A DNA stretch of 64,000 nt, taken from contig CM039130.1 in NCBI GenBank assembly GCA_022036555.1, forward strand, positions 16,885,937 to 16,949,936. Reading direction: 5' to 3'. The position numbers were made by a program, and so were the translations under genes. This document shows, piece after piece, positions 10,586 to 20,724 of this stretch (position 1 is the first letter of the stretch; every line of letters starts with the position of its first letter). The notes under the pieces were generated by a model. That model ran no database searches, was not told the DNA's origin, and worked only from the letters and a program-made list of their open reading frames with translations. The DNA comes from Microstegium vimineum. Taxonomy: Eukaryota > Streptophyta > Magnoliopsida > Poales > Poaceae.

Positions 10586-12622
10586 TCAATAATATCCATT
10601 CCGCCTAATCATCCACTTCATCTTGAATGCCGATTGATGCGCTCCACATACGCCTTCATGGATCTCACCCATCAACTCTTTCGATTCCTCTTTGCCGAGA
10701 CATCTAAGTAAAACTCCATCAATTGTCCGATAATACAACTCACTATCGAGGAGCACATACTTAGTAGCTTGGAACCTTAGACGCCTTTCAACTTTCCTGG
10801 ATGGATCCCTCAAGTAATCGGCAATCTCCTTTTTCCAGTCATCGGCAACTGTTACCGATGTCGTGACTTCTTGAATCGGCTGATATCCTAAGGCATTATG
10901 TGCTAACCGATTGGTTTCTTCATTATGCAATCTTGGAATATGCTCAAGGCGGTATTCTCTGAACTCTTTCAACAACTGCAAACACCGTTCATGGGCTGCA
11001 ATTAACACCTCGCTTCGGCATTCATATGTCCCGATCAATTGATTAATCACCAACATGGAATCACCGAAGACTTCAACAGCATCGGCATGCACCTCCCTGA
11101 GTAGTTCTAACCCCTTAAGCAAAGCTTGGTACTCAGCCTGATTGTTTGTCGAAGTAGCAACAATCGGCAGCGAGATTTCATACTTTTGTCCTCGGGGTGA
11201 AATCAAGAGAATGCCGATACCGCCTCCATCCTTGCACGTAGACCCATCAAAGAATAAAGCCCAAGGAGCAATCTCAACAAAGCTCACCATATTGCAGTGC
11301 TGAGTAACAAAATCGGCCATCACCTGACCCTTAACAGCCTTAGCCGATTCATACCTTAGGTCAAACTCTGACAGTGCCAAAATCCACTTACCGATTCGTC
11401 CACTCAAAATTGGCATTGACAGCATATACTTGATCACATCATCTTTGCAGACAACAGTGCATTCGGCCGAAAGTAAATAATGCCTTAATTTAATGCAAGA
11501 GAAATATAAGCATAAGCACAACCTTTGTATGGCCGAATATCTGGTTTCAGCATCCACCAATCTTCTGCTCAGGTAATATATTACACGTTCCTTCCTTTCA
11601 AACTCATGAATTAAGGTTGATCCAATAACACCGTCATCGGCAGACAAATATAACCTGAAAGGCTCCCCTTGTTGAGGTGGAACTAAGACTAGAGGATTTA
11701 CCAAGTATCTCTTAATCTCTTCTAAGGCTGATTGCTGCTCTTCTTTCCATGTAAACTCTTGATCGGCTTTCAATTTTAACAGAGGGCTAAAGGATTTAAT
11801 CTTACCAGATAGATTAGATATAAACCTTCTGATGAAATTAATCTTGCCGATCAAGGACTGCAACTCAGTTTTGTTCGTAGGAGCAACTACCTTGTTAATT
11901 GCATCAATAGACTTTTTGCCGATTTCAATGCCTCTCTGATGCACCATGAAACCTAGAAACTGCTCTGCCGATACGCCAAATGCACACTTGTTAGGATTCA
12001 TCTTTAACCCATGCTCCCTTGTGCACTTTAATATTTTCTGCAAATCGGCAAGATGCTTTTTGAAGTCTCCAGACTTAACCACCACGTCATCAATGTAGAT
12101 TTCAACTATTGTGCCGATATACTTATGAAAGATAAAATTCATCGCCCTCTGATAAGTAGCACCGGCATTTTTCAAGCCAAAAGTCATGACCACCCACTCA
12201 AATAAGCCAACGTGACCTGGACATCGGAAAGCAGTCTTGGATATGTCTTCTTCAGCCATGAATATTTGATTATACCCAGCATTACCATCCATGAACCTAA
12301 TAATCTGATGTCCAGCAGCAGCATCGATTAGCAGATCGGCAACAGGCATCGGGTAGCCATGCATCGGCGTAGCCTTGTTAAGGTTCCTGAAATCAATGCA
12401 CACACGAAGTTTTCCATTCTTTTTATACACAGGAACCACATTAGAAATCCAATCGGCATATTGGCATTGCCGAATAAATCCAGCTTCGATCAACTTGGTA
12501 ATCTCAGCATTAATATCGGGTAAGATAGTAGGATTGCATCGGCGTGCCGGCTGCCGATGTGGCTGGAAACTAGACTTGATGGGTAACCGATGTTCAACTA
12601 TCGATCGGTCTAAACCAGGCAT
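10586..12622 (-). CDS. Element D reverse transcriptase and RNase H, plus integrase zinc-finger histidines
   Basis: This is a 678-residue frame. The RT shows KKNGKLRVCIDFRNLN in the fingers, TFGLKNAGATYQR in the palm and the catalytic YIDD box near residue 178. A first RNase H-like connection region (residues ~330-430) is followed by a second RNase H domain starting FFDGSTCKDGGG near residue 470 and containing NNQAEYQALL. A dual RNase H arrangement is described for Tat elements. The frame ends in the integrase finger region (GEIHEGVCGAHQS). The start is an internal methionine: homologous sequence continues upstream at 12635-12817 after a stop that sits where a tryptophan is expected. The product would copy element RNA into DNA in gag particles. 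Confidence 0.93.
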   Translation of the reverse strand: MPGLDRSIVEHRLPIKSSFQPHRQPARRCNPTILPDINAEITKLIEAGFIRQCQYADWISNVVPVYKKNGKLRVCIDFRNLNKATPMHGYPMPVADLLIDAAAGHQIIRFMDGNAGYNQIFMAEEDISKTAFRCPGHVGLFEWVVMTFGLKNAGATYQRAMNFIFHKYIGTIVEIYIDDVVVKSGDFKKHLADLQKILKCTREHGLKMNPNKCAFGVSAEQFLGFMVHQRGIEIGKKSIDAINKVVAPTNKTELQSLIGKINFIRRFISNLSGKIKSFSPLLKLKADQEFTWKEEQQSALEEIKRYLVNPLVLVPPQQGEPFRLYLSADDGVIGSTLIHEFERKERVIYYLSRRLVDAETRYSAIQRLCLCLYFSCIKLRHYLLSAECTVVCKDDVIKYMLSMPILSGRIGKWILALSEFDLRYESAKAVKGQVMADFVTQHCNMVSFVEIAPWALFFDGSTCKDGGGIGILLISPRGQKYEISLPIVATSTNNQAEYQALLKGLELLREVHADAVEVFGDSMLVINQLIGTYECRSEVLIAAHERCLQLLKEFREYRLEHIPRLHNEETNRLAHNALGYQPIQEVTTSVTVADDWKKEIADYLRDPSRKVERRLRFQATKYVLLDSELYYRTIDGVLLRCLGKEESKELMGEIHEGVCGAHQSAFKMKWMIRRNGYY

Positions 12623-13010
12623 CTCTGTATAATCTCAAGCAAAACAATCTTTATTCTCTTTCAATAAATCGGTTAACTGTTGCTTACATTGGGAATCTAA
12701 CTTTGCACTAATAAAAGTAGGCCTAGGTTTACTACCATCGCCGATGTCGATCTCGAGCAAGTCATCGGCAGACGTAAAGCCTTGCCTCAATTTTCCGTCA
12801 TCGGCGAACTGATCCATTAAGACTCCTCCTCAGGACCGACTGCTTGGATCGGCTTGATGCGGTAATCGGCGATTTTGAGGAACTCTTTATCCCAGGCTTC
12901 GCCAGATATACACCTCGTCTGCTCATAAGTTTCCATCTCTACCGATGCAACGGTAGATGGGGCTTCACGCGGACGACCTCAATTCTGTCCCCGATCCACT
13001 GTTCCAGACT

Positions 13011-13472
13011 CTAATGCATAGTAGAAGGGATACAGCAATTAGCATGGATCCAATCCTTTCCGAGGAGCAAGTTGTAAGTGCCCTTGCCGCTGATTACAAA
13101 GAACGTTGTCGGCAAAGTCTTACTGCCGATGGTTAAGTCAACACATACGGCTCCCATGGCGGTTGACACATTGCCTTCGAAATCCTTGAGCTTCATGTTG
13201 GTCTCGACTAAGTCCTGGTCACCTTTGCCAAGCTTTCTGAACACGACATAGGGCATTATATTGATCGATGCGCCACCATCCACCAGCATCTTGGTCATCG
13301 GCTGACCATCCACTTTGCCCTTAACAAACAGAGCCCTTAAGTGCTGCCTCTCGTCTTCGGCAGGCTTTTCAAAGATAGCCGTCATCGGATCCAGCACCAA
13401 TTGTGCCATATCGGCAGCCTCTTCATCATCGCTGACGGGCACCATGAACTCCATCGGCAACATGACAACCAT
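13011..13472 (-). CDS. Element D aspartic protease
   Basis: This is a 153-residue minus-strand frame with the retropepsin active site VDGGASINIMP near residue 63 and the downstream hydrophobic-G segment YNLLLGKDWI near residue 135. It lies between gag and RT as expected for gypsy elements. The 5' part runs back into the C-terminal gag region through broken frames at 13480-13900. The likely role is cleavage of the gag-pol polyprotein. Confidence 0.85.
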   Translation of the reverse strand: MVVMLPMEFMVPVSDDEEAADMAQLVLDPMTAIFEKPAEDERQHLRALFVKGKVDGQPMTKMLVDGGASINIMPYVVFRKLGKGDQDLVETNMKLKDFEGNVSTAMGAVCVDLTIGSKTLPTTFFVISGKGTYNLLLGKDWIHANCCIPSTMH

Positions 13473-13776
13473 GTTTATATCTGCTGATGGGTCCCTGTCC
13501 TTGCGCTTCGGCCTCCATTGCTTCCCTCCTGAGGGTTCTGCACCGTCATACAGATTGTCGCGGCGCTAGTGCTGAATCCTCCTCTTCTGGGTCTTAGTCA
13601 AACCCTTAGGGAACCATGGAGGAAGCTTGATCTTCCAGACAGGTTGGTGCTGCTTCCCACCGCTTACATCGGCACTTCTTCCGATGTTGGGATCTCTGGA
13701 GAATATCTCTTCGTCGGGCACTCTAGCATTGGCCATCTCCTCCAGCTCCCCATGGTCAACACGCCTGCCAAGCCGA

Positions 13777-16620
13777 TCATGGGCACCAGCTTGCCCCCCA
13801 GTCGGTCATGTGCTGATCTATTCTCTCTGAGCGGCCTGGCGTACCTGGGTGCCTGATCATCAAAACAAGGTCTCTTACTTGACCGATCGGCTGTGTAGTA
13901 CCCATTCTATTCTGGACAGTTATCGGCAGTGGGCAGCTTGATACCTTCCTCCCAGCAATGAAAGAAGAAGGGACACCTCCAGTGGTCCTTGTGTCGAAGC
14001 CATTCCCGATGCTCCTCTTCTTCTTGCCGATACCGTTCTTCACGTGATTGCCGATGATTTCGCCTTGGCTGTTTGTGCGTGATCACAACCCTAGGAGCCC
14101 TGTCGGCACTGTTACCTTCATCGGCAACCTTCTTACCCTTTCTGTCATCGGCAAACCTCTTTGCGTCGTGCTCAGGCACTTGGCAGTTAGGGTCTACCGA
14201 TGAGTTCCTTCTAGCGGCTTCCCATGTCAGCACTCTGGTTTTTTCGTTGATCTCCACCATATTGTTGGGGAACGGGTGCTGATCTATCTTCATCGGTTTC
14301 TGGACTTTAGAGTTTTCAAACTTGATACGCCCAGATTCAATCTCTGACTGCAACTGCTGCCTGAATACTTTGCAGTCATTGGTACTGTGTGAGGTCGCAT
14401 TATGCCACTTGCAGTACCTAATCTTCTTGAGCTCTTCGGCCGATGGAATTACTTGATTGGGCGCCAACTTGATTCGCCCCTCTTGCAGCAATAAGTCAAA
14501 CATCCTATCGGCCTTGGTGATGTCGAAGGTGAACCTCTCAGTCTCCTTTTGGCCGAACGGACAAGACACAGGCTTCTTATCCTTCACCCATTCGGCCGCA
14601 TCGACATTCAGCTCTTCATCCGATCCAGAATCTTCTTCTTTCCCGATGAAGGTCACCTTCTTGTTCCAAATCTTCCTGGTTTCAAAGGCTTTGATATCTT
14701 GATTGGCAATTCTCTACACCAGATGACTTAGACTGTCAAACTCTTGGGACGCATACATGTCCTTGATGTGCGGCAGCAATCCTTGGAAGGCCAAATCTGC
14801 CAGTTGCCGATCATCAAGCACCAGACTGTAGCACTTGTTCTTCACGTCCCGTAGCCTTTGCACAAAGCTTTCCACCGGTTCGTCGTTGCATTGCCTCATC
14901 TTGACCAAATCGGTAAGCTTCTTCTCATGTATGCCAGCGAAGAAATACTTGTGAAATTGCCTCTCCAGATCGGCCCATGTAATTATAGAATTTGGAGGCA
15001 ACGATATGAACCATGCGAATGCTGATCCAGACAATGATGAAGAGAACAATCTCACCCTTAATTCCTCCCTGCTGGCAGCTTCTCCGCACTGGATAATGAA
15101 GCGGTTGATGTGCTCCATTGTTGACGTGTCGTCTTGGCCGGAGAACTGGGTAAAATCGGGCACCTTGTACCGATTTGGAAGAGGAATCAAGTCATATGCG
15201 GGAGGATATGGAGTCCGATAAGAGTACGTGTTGACCTTGGGTTTGATGCCGAATTGCTCTTTCATGACTTCAGCAATCTTACCGACCCAGTATGCATCCC
15301 GCTCTTGCCGACTCATTGGCTATTTATCGACTGGTGGAGTCGGCTGACGCGCCTCTTGAAGATGCGTAGTAGTTGCGGGCGCAACACCAGTCATCCGAAC
15401 ACTATGCGTCGGTTGACTTACCGATGGATAGTTTTGCACACTTGGCGGATTTGGCTGAACTGTCACATTCATCGGTTGCTGTACCGATGGTCCACTCTGA
15501 GTGTAAGTTGGGCCTCCATAATGATACATTGACACGCCAGGCTGCTGAGCCGGGGGCTAGTTGACCCATCCAGGATTATAAAGCATCGGCATATGACTTA
15601 CCGATGGCTGATGACTGACCAGAGCATGCGGCGCTTGAATTCTAGAGCAATTAATCACCAAATTACCCTGGGGGACCGGCACTCCAGCTTGAGAATTTGC
15701 CACCAGAGATTGACTGCCGGTGGTTATAATGTGTTGCATCGGCACAGAGCTTGCCGATGGTGGCATCAGAGGTATCTTGGGGATTACTTGGAGATCATTT
15801 GATGACACTTGTATGGTTGGAGCAGGCGCAGAGCTGTGCATCATATGGGCCATCGACTGTGATTGCGTCGTCGATGTCGTGGAGTTCCTCCAAGCTGAAC
15901 TGTCTCCCTGCACCAGATTAGAACCGGCATATAGATTCGGAGGCATACCGTATCCCACCAGTTAGTAGGGGCTGGCCCCGAAGTTGCCGACGCAGCTGGA
16001 TCTGGATTGAGCTTGGTGACGCCGCCAGCGTTCGGTCTTGGTGATGTAGCCACATCGGCAGACGGTTCCACAGGGATGGAAGACGCCATTGGGGCTGCCG
16101 ATGGGCTCGTAGATGCCAATCCAGGTTGATGGTACGCTGGACCGACATATCGCGGTGCATGCCCTTCTTTGAATGATTGCGTGACAGCATTGTAGACAAT
16201 ATTGGACAACATGCAGGAGTGGCTAATTAACGCTTGACTTACAGCAGCATTAACCATCTCCTGTAGTTTACCAGGATTGGCGTCGTACGTGACCTGCCGT
16301 GGCAACGGCGGATCTTGCTTCTAAATTGCTTCACCGCTCCTGCTGAGGCTGAAGGAGGAGTGGCTAATTAACGCTTGACTTACAGCAGCATTAACCATCT
16401 CCTGTAGTTTACCAGGATTGGCGTCGTACGTGACCTGCCGTGGCAACGGCGGATCTTGCTTCTAAATTGCTTCACCGCTCCTGCTGAGGCTGAAGGACTT
16501 GAGATACAGCTGCTTGTATTCCTCCATAGCCTGCTCCATGGCCTGCTTCTGATCATCTTTCAGATCGGCCTCAGAGACTTCAATGACATTCCTCTGGTTG
16601 ACATCGGCGTGATCACCCAT
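13777..16620 (-). pseudogene. Element D gag, interrupted by stops and frame changes
   Basis: The start codon is at 16620-16618 (MGDHADVNQRN), about 50 bp after the 5' LTR. An N-terminal helical segment is followed by a proline/serine-rich region (16300-15330). A retrotransposon-gag core comes next at 15316-14714 (FSSSLSGSAFAWF, ending with an amber codon before RIANQD), then a basic C-terminal part with a zinc-knuckle-like CKWHNATSHSTNDC near 14390. At least four stop codons occur. One (TAG in the AI-stop-KQD context) occurs twice because a 141-bp segment is tandemly duplicated. Gag would package element RNA. Confidence 0.8.
16215..16496. repeat. 141-bp exact tandem duplication in gag of element D
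   Basis: Positions 16215-16355 are repeated without a visible difference at 16356-16496. The unit is 47 codons, so it preserves the gag frame. The short word AGGA occurs at the junction. Both copies carry the same amber codon, so the duplication postdates that mutation. Confidence 0.93.
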
Positions 16621-16645
16621 GCCGAATGTGTAGATTTATATAATC

Positions 16646-16665
16646 GGGTCCCACCGAGCATGCCA
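16646..16665 (-). promoter_or_regulatory. Primer-binding site of element D
   Basis: On the minus strand TGGCATGCTCGGTGGGACCC lies seven bases inside the 5' LTR. Element H has the same core, CATGCTCGGTGGGACC, at its own primer-binding position (41376-41394). The tRNA is not identified here. Confidence 0.65.
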
Positions 16666-16672
16666 AAAGAGG

Positions 16673-17795
16673 TGTTGACACAAAAAGTGTCAGTATTTGC
16701 GAACACCTCGGGCTATTACCCAAAGCTCGGTATTCCGGAGGCGTGCCAATCGATTTGACCAATCAATCGACAAGAATGATAACTAGAACAAACTGAACGA
16801 GACGACAGCGATGCGCCCGGACGTCAAGGCTCAGATTGATCAAGGATAACTAGAGCAGAGCTGAACGAGGCAAAAAGCGATGCGCCCAGAATGCCAAAGC
16901 TCAGAAGTACTCCCACGCGGAACTTGCAAGGATTTGACGGAGATCAGGGTGATGCAGCCCGTCGAAGCTTTGAAAGAACTCGTTGAAAAGCTATAACTAA
17001 CGCAATAAAGGTAAATTGCGATAAAAGGTATAATAAGATAAAATTGGTTTGTTTGATATTGGATTGATTGTTCTTTTCATAGCCCTCGGGCACATATTTA
17101 TACTCCCGCATGGAGAGTTGTACAAAGACACGACACGTATCCTTCCTAAAACAAACTCCTACTTTAAAGGAAACTGACTCGCGCAGGAGCCGGATAACAA
17201 TATTTATTTCCTAAACGAACACACCTATTTTAAAGGAAGATAAATGACTCATGCAAGAGCCGGACTCAAACTACCATAATAACAATACTGGTAAAACACC
17301 AGTTTCCTTAATACTTTTCCTCGATGGAAGCTTTCCATCGGCAGATCCCTGCAACTTCCTTCTTTGGCCACCTGTAGTCTTCTGCTGCCACCAAGTGCTA
17401 AGTTACGCCCATCGGCATCGGCAACACTTTCCCAATCGGCAATCGGCAACATTTCCGATTAGCGACCTTGCGCTGGTAACTTCACCAATCATCCCCTATT
17501 GGCAATCGGCAACCACCCTTCATCAGCAATCGGTAATGACCCCTCATGGGCAATCGGCAATGACTCTTCATCGGCCATCGGCAATGACTTCCTTAGCAAT
17601 CAGCTTCAGCAAGACTTCACCAATTGACCTTTGTCGGCAAAGATCATCCAGTTTTCATCGGCAACGTACTTGGTCTTCCCGCAGAACTCTTCCATCGGCA
17701 ATATCGGCTCAAACTTTTCCTGATACCGATGGAGAATAGCCACTGACCAGTCAAGCCCCAGCCCATTTGACACGTGTTGAAAAACGGTGTCAACA
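16673..17795 (-). repeat. 5' LTR of element D
   Basis: This LTR is identical in length to 4520-5642 and about 97 percent identical by eye. It drives the minus-strand transcript. The ACATC duplication follows at 17796-17800. Confidence 0.92.
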
Positions 17796-17800
17796 ACATC

Positions 17801-18420
17801 CAACATACACCCAACTCCAGATGGCAGATCAGACATGCCGCGTCGTCGAAGGCATAGCAAAAGATGTCCCCATCTAGATTGATGACCACTTCATCCCTCC
17901 AGACTTCTTAGTCGTTGACATGGGAGAAGATGATTATGATCCACCTATCATCCTTGGAAGACCGTTCCTAAGCACCACCAAAGCTATCATCTATATCGGG
18001 ATAGGAGAAGTGCACCTACACTTCCCCTCTTAGAAGGTACGTCGTTACTTTAATGCTAACTACATTGTTGAAGAATCTAAGTAGAATAGAACGAGAAGAA
18101 GACGTCTCTACCGCAACCAGAAGAAACAGAACACCAAGGACGGATGGGAAAACTATAAAGGAGAAGTGTCAAGATATGAAGAGAGATACCTTGAAGAAGA
18201 AGAATCAATATACGCAAACCCACTCTTGAGGCCAAATACACCACCAACACCAAGGTTAGGAAATGAAAGATCATTCTATGACTACCACAAGCACGAGAGC
18301 GAAGAATCATGGGAAGAAACAAAGGTATGTCCCTTCAATTTTAATAAGTATCCAGAAAAGAGAGCTTCTCCTAGGGAGGCCACCACACCAACACAAGTGT
18401 GGAGAGAAAAATAAATCATA
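17801..18420 (+). pseudogene. Element A second protease-like domain, 3' half, and charged tail
   Basis: Reading resumes exactly where D split the gene (PTYTQLQMADQ) and runs to DYDPPIILGRPFLSTTKA, the second-half protease signature near 17940-17985. In-frame stops near 17875 and 18031 break it. A highly charged tail follows (KDGWENY near 18140, SRYEERYLEEEE near 18170-18205). Element F has the same tail, KDGWEDY...SRYE, at 33742-33680 on the minus strand, so it is a shared module. No RT follows the tail in either element, although RT would come next in an autonomous Athila. Confidence 0.75.
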
Positions 18421-20707
18421 CCAGAAGAAGAAGCGTAGCCGGAGGCACCAACTACGCCATCCAATGAGCCCCAGGACAACTCAGGACGTAAGGAGTTCTG
18501 TTCGGAGGACTTAAACCACCGAACGCCATGCCAAGAGGAAAAACTTGGTAGTTATCCCTTTTCCCTCAATTATTTACTTTCCCAAAATAGTTAATCATGT
18601 TTACACCATCTTTAAAAAGAAAATAAAAATGTTTAAAACTATTAAGCCCCATGTGAATAGACTCGTGGCATAAAACCCATAAGTGTATTCACTGTGGTGG
18701 CATAAAAAATAAAATAAATAAGTTTTTGTCTTATAAAATAAAAATATAAAAAATAGTGAGTTTATGATCCTGCTAAATGATAACATCCATTAGAGGAAGC
18801 TCGACATGATCCAGGCTAGAGATTTATGACTAACAGTTAATCAGTTCCACAAACTTTGTTGTCTATTTGAGCTGCACAGAATTCAAGGATCAAAGAAGAA
18901 CAGTAACCAGAGGACACCTCTGCTACTGTCAGCTACATCAAAAGAAATTACGTCAAAATCTAGCTTGGGGGAGAGAACTCCCGTACTTAGCCAAGTATTT
19001 CTACCTATTAGTCTTTATGATACCTATACTCTGCTAAAAATAAAAAGATGCATAATCATAAAAACCCAATAAATATTTTCTCGTCTATTTATATATGTGT
19101 CTTTGCTAGGTTTAGAAGTTTGCTAATAAATAATAGGAGAGAATAAAATAAAATATCTATGCTAAAATAAACCCCAATGATAAACTCTTAATATCGAGAC
19201 AATGAATACTTGTTCTGTCGTAATTCCTTTTAAGTACCTAATTTTTAAATTTAAACTCTCTCTCAAGTTTGGGCATAACTGTTATGATTTGAAATTTGCT
19301 GTAAACCTGAACTTGTGGGAAGAGTACCTGATCTAAAGTCTAAGTCGTTGAAGGATATGATATGGGAAGGTTTGAGTTGCTATTTATCTGTTCCTAGAGA
19401 TACTAGAATTCTAGAGAATTTTATGTTTTGAAAACTTTAAAAATACTACATGATGAGTTCCTGTATGACAAGAGTTTAAATTCTTACCACAACCATATAT
19501 TCATGCTTACTAGATTAGGAAACTACACAATTTTACATACTGCTTATGAGCATTGAGTGTGGTCAAGCTATGTGACCCTCGGGAACTAGTCATGCGGTCT
19601 GAATAAAAATTCATGTACACTCCACCCACATACGCTACTTCTATCCTAGAAGTATGCATCCATATACACTACACCCACATACGCTACTTCTATCCCAGAA
19701 GTACGCATCCGCATACATCCACTCATTTCCATCTCCAGATCCACCACCAAAAACATTCTACTCCTAATCCGGGAGAGAATATAAACACATAAATATTCTC
19801 CTATTCCTGTTTTTTCCTGTGAAATAAATGCTCCAGCCGCGTTCGCTTCATTGCTCTGCAAGGATGAGTGCTCTCAAAAAAAGAGAGAGATACGAGGAAA
19901 TAAAAATGGGCAAGTGCCCGCCAACCTCAAAAAAAATAAAAAGTGAGAAGAGAGGTAAAACTGGACAAGTGTCCGACAGTAGAATTAGGGGTACAAGATA
20001 CCCACCAAAAAAATTATTATATATCGAGCATCTCATTCCCTCCGAAAGATTCAAATACAAGAAAGGTATATACAGGGAGCAAAAGTTAGACTTTCACCTC
20101 TGCTATCATCATCATCATTTACCATCATCATCATACACCATTCATTCACCACACATGCACATCTTGATTTGACTTATTGACCTATTCCTTTGGATCCATG
20201 GTTTGGCTATGCAACATATGTCTTGTAAGTATGTATACGCTATCTCCCACCTATGAGCTCCAGATATAAGCCTTAGAAGTAGGGTGAGAGAGAGAAGGCA
20301 ATATCACAATGCCTTATACCACAAATACCACATATTTGAGAGAAGACATATACCATCAATGCCTTGGTAAGGATCCAAAAATACCACAAAGGAGTGATTT
20401 GAGAGAGTCATACAAGAAATCTCTGAGTTTTATTTTGAAAATCTCTAAAAACTCCAGAGCTATAGTTGATCGAAGAGCAAGGTACTTGGCGCTTGACTGG
20501 ACCGTTCTATCTTTCAACTACCCAAGACAAAGGTTACGGTTACAAGCCCCATAGTGGAAGGTAAAATGAGTAACTTTTAAGTCTTAATAGTTGATCTAAT
20601 CCAGAGATAAGATCTTATTTTAAAGCATGTGTACCTGTAAGGCATTAAAGCATCGTAGAACCTCATGTCCATCACTGAGTCTATCTTTGCTCATGGACGA
20701 GCAAAAG
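18421..20707 (+). other. Element A noncoding 3' module with internal purine tract and hairpin
   Basis: No convincing gene is present. An internal purine tract, AGCTTGGGGGAGAGAACTCC, lies at about 18963-18982. A 48-bp tandem pair at 19624-19720 contains the hairpin ACTTCTATCCTAGAAGT. The palindromic word GGACAAGTGTCC occurs near 19963, and CAT-trinucleotide repeats lie at 20104-20135. The order of these signals is shared with elements B and F and partly with E. A matching block in B is 23089-25148. Confidence 0.65.
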
Positions 20708-20724
20708 GTAAGCTTGGGGGAGTT
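20708..20724 (+). promoter_or_regulatory. Polypurine tract of element A
   Basis: GTAAGCTTGGGGGAGTT directly precedes the 3' LTR. It is the expected second-strand primer site. Confidence 0.85.

Larger units (their letters stand above)
4520..17795 (-). mobile_element. Element D: full-length Tat-type Ty3/gypsy retrotransposon with an antisense gene
   Basis: Two LTRs of equal length (1123 bp; 4520-5642 and 16673-17795) start TGTTGACA and end TGTCAACA. A perfect 5-bp duplication ACATC flanks the element (4515-4519 and 17796-17800). All retroviral-type genes run on the minus strand in the order gag, protease, RT-RNase H, integrase. An additional spliced gene runs on the plus strand between integrase and the 3' LTR. 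The primer-binding site, the long purine tract and the antisense extra ORF point to the Tat lineage. By eye I count about 29 differences between the LTRs (2.6 percent, mostly transitions). At the grass LTR rate often used, 1.3e-8 per site per year, this suggests insertion about one million years ago. Confidence 0.93.

Noticed and set aside
20104..20135. Regular CAT repeats as a possible CRISPR-like array
   Set aside because: A simple trinucleotide microsatellite without spacers, in a plant retrotransposon.
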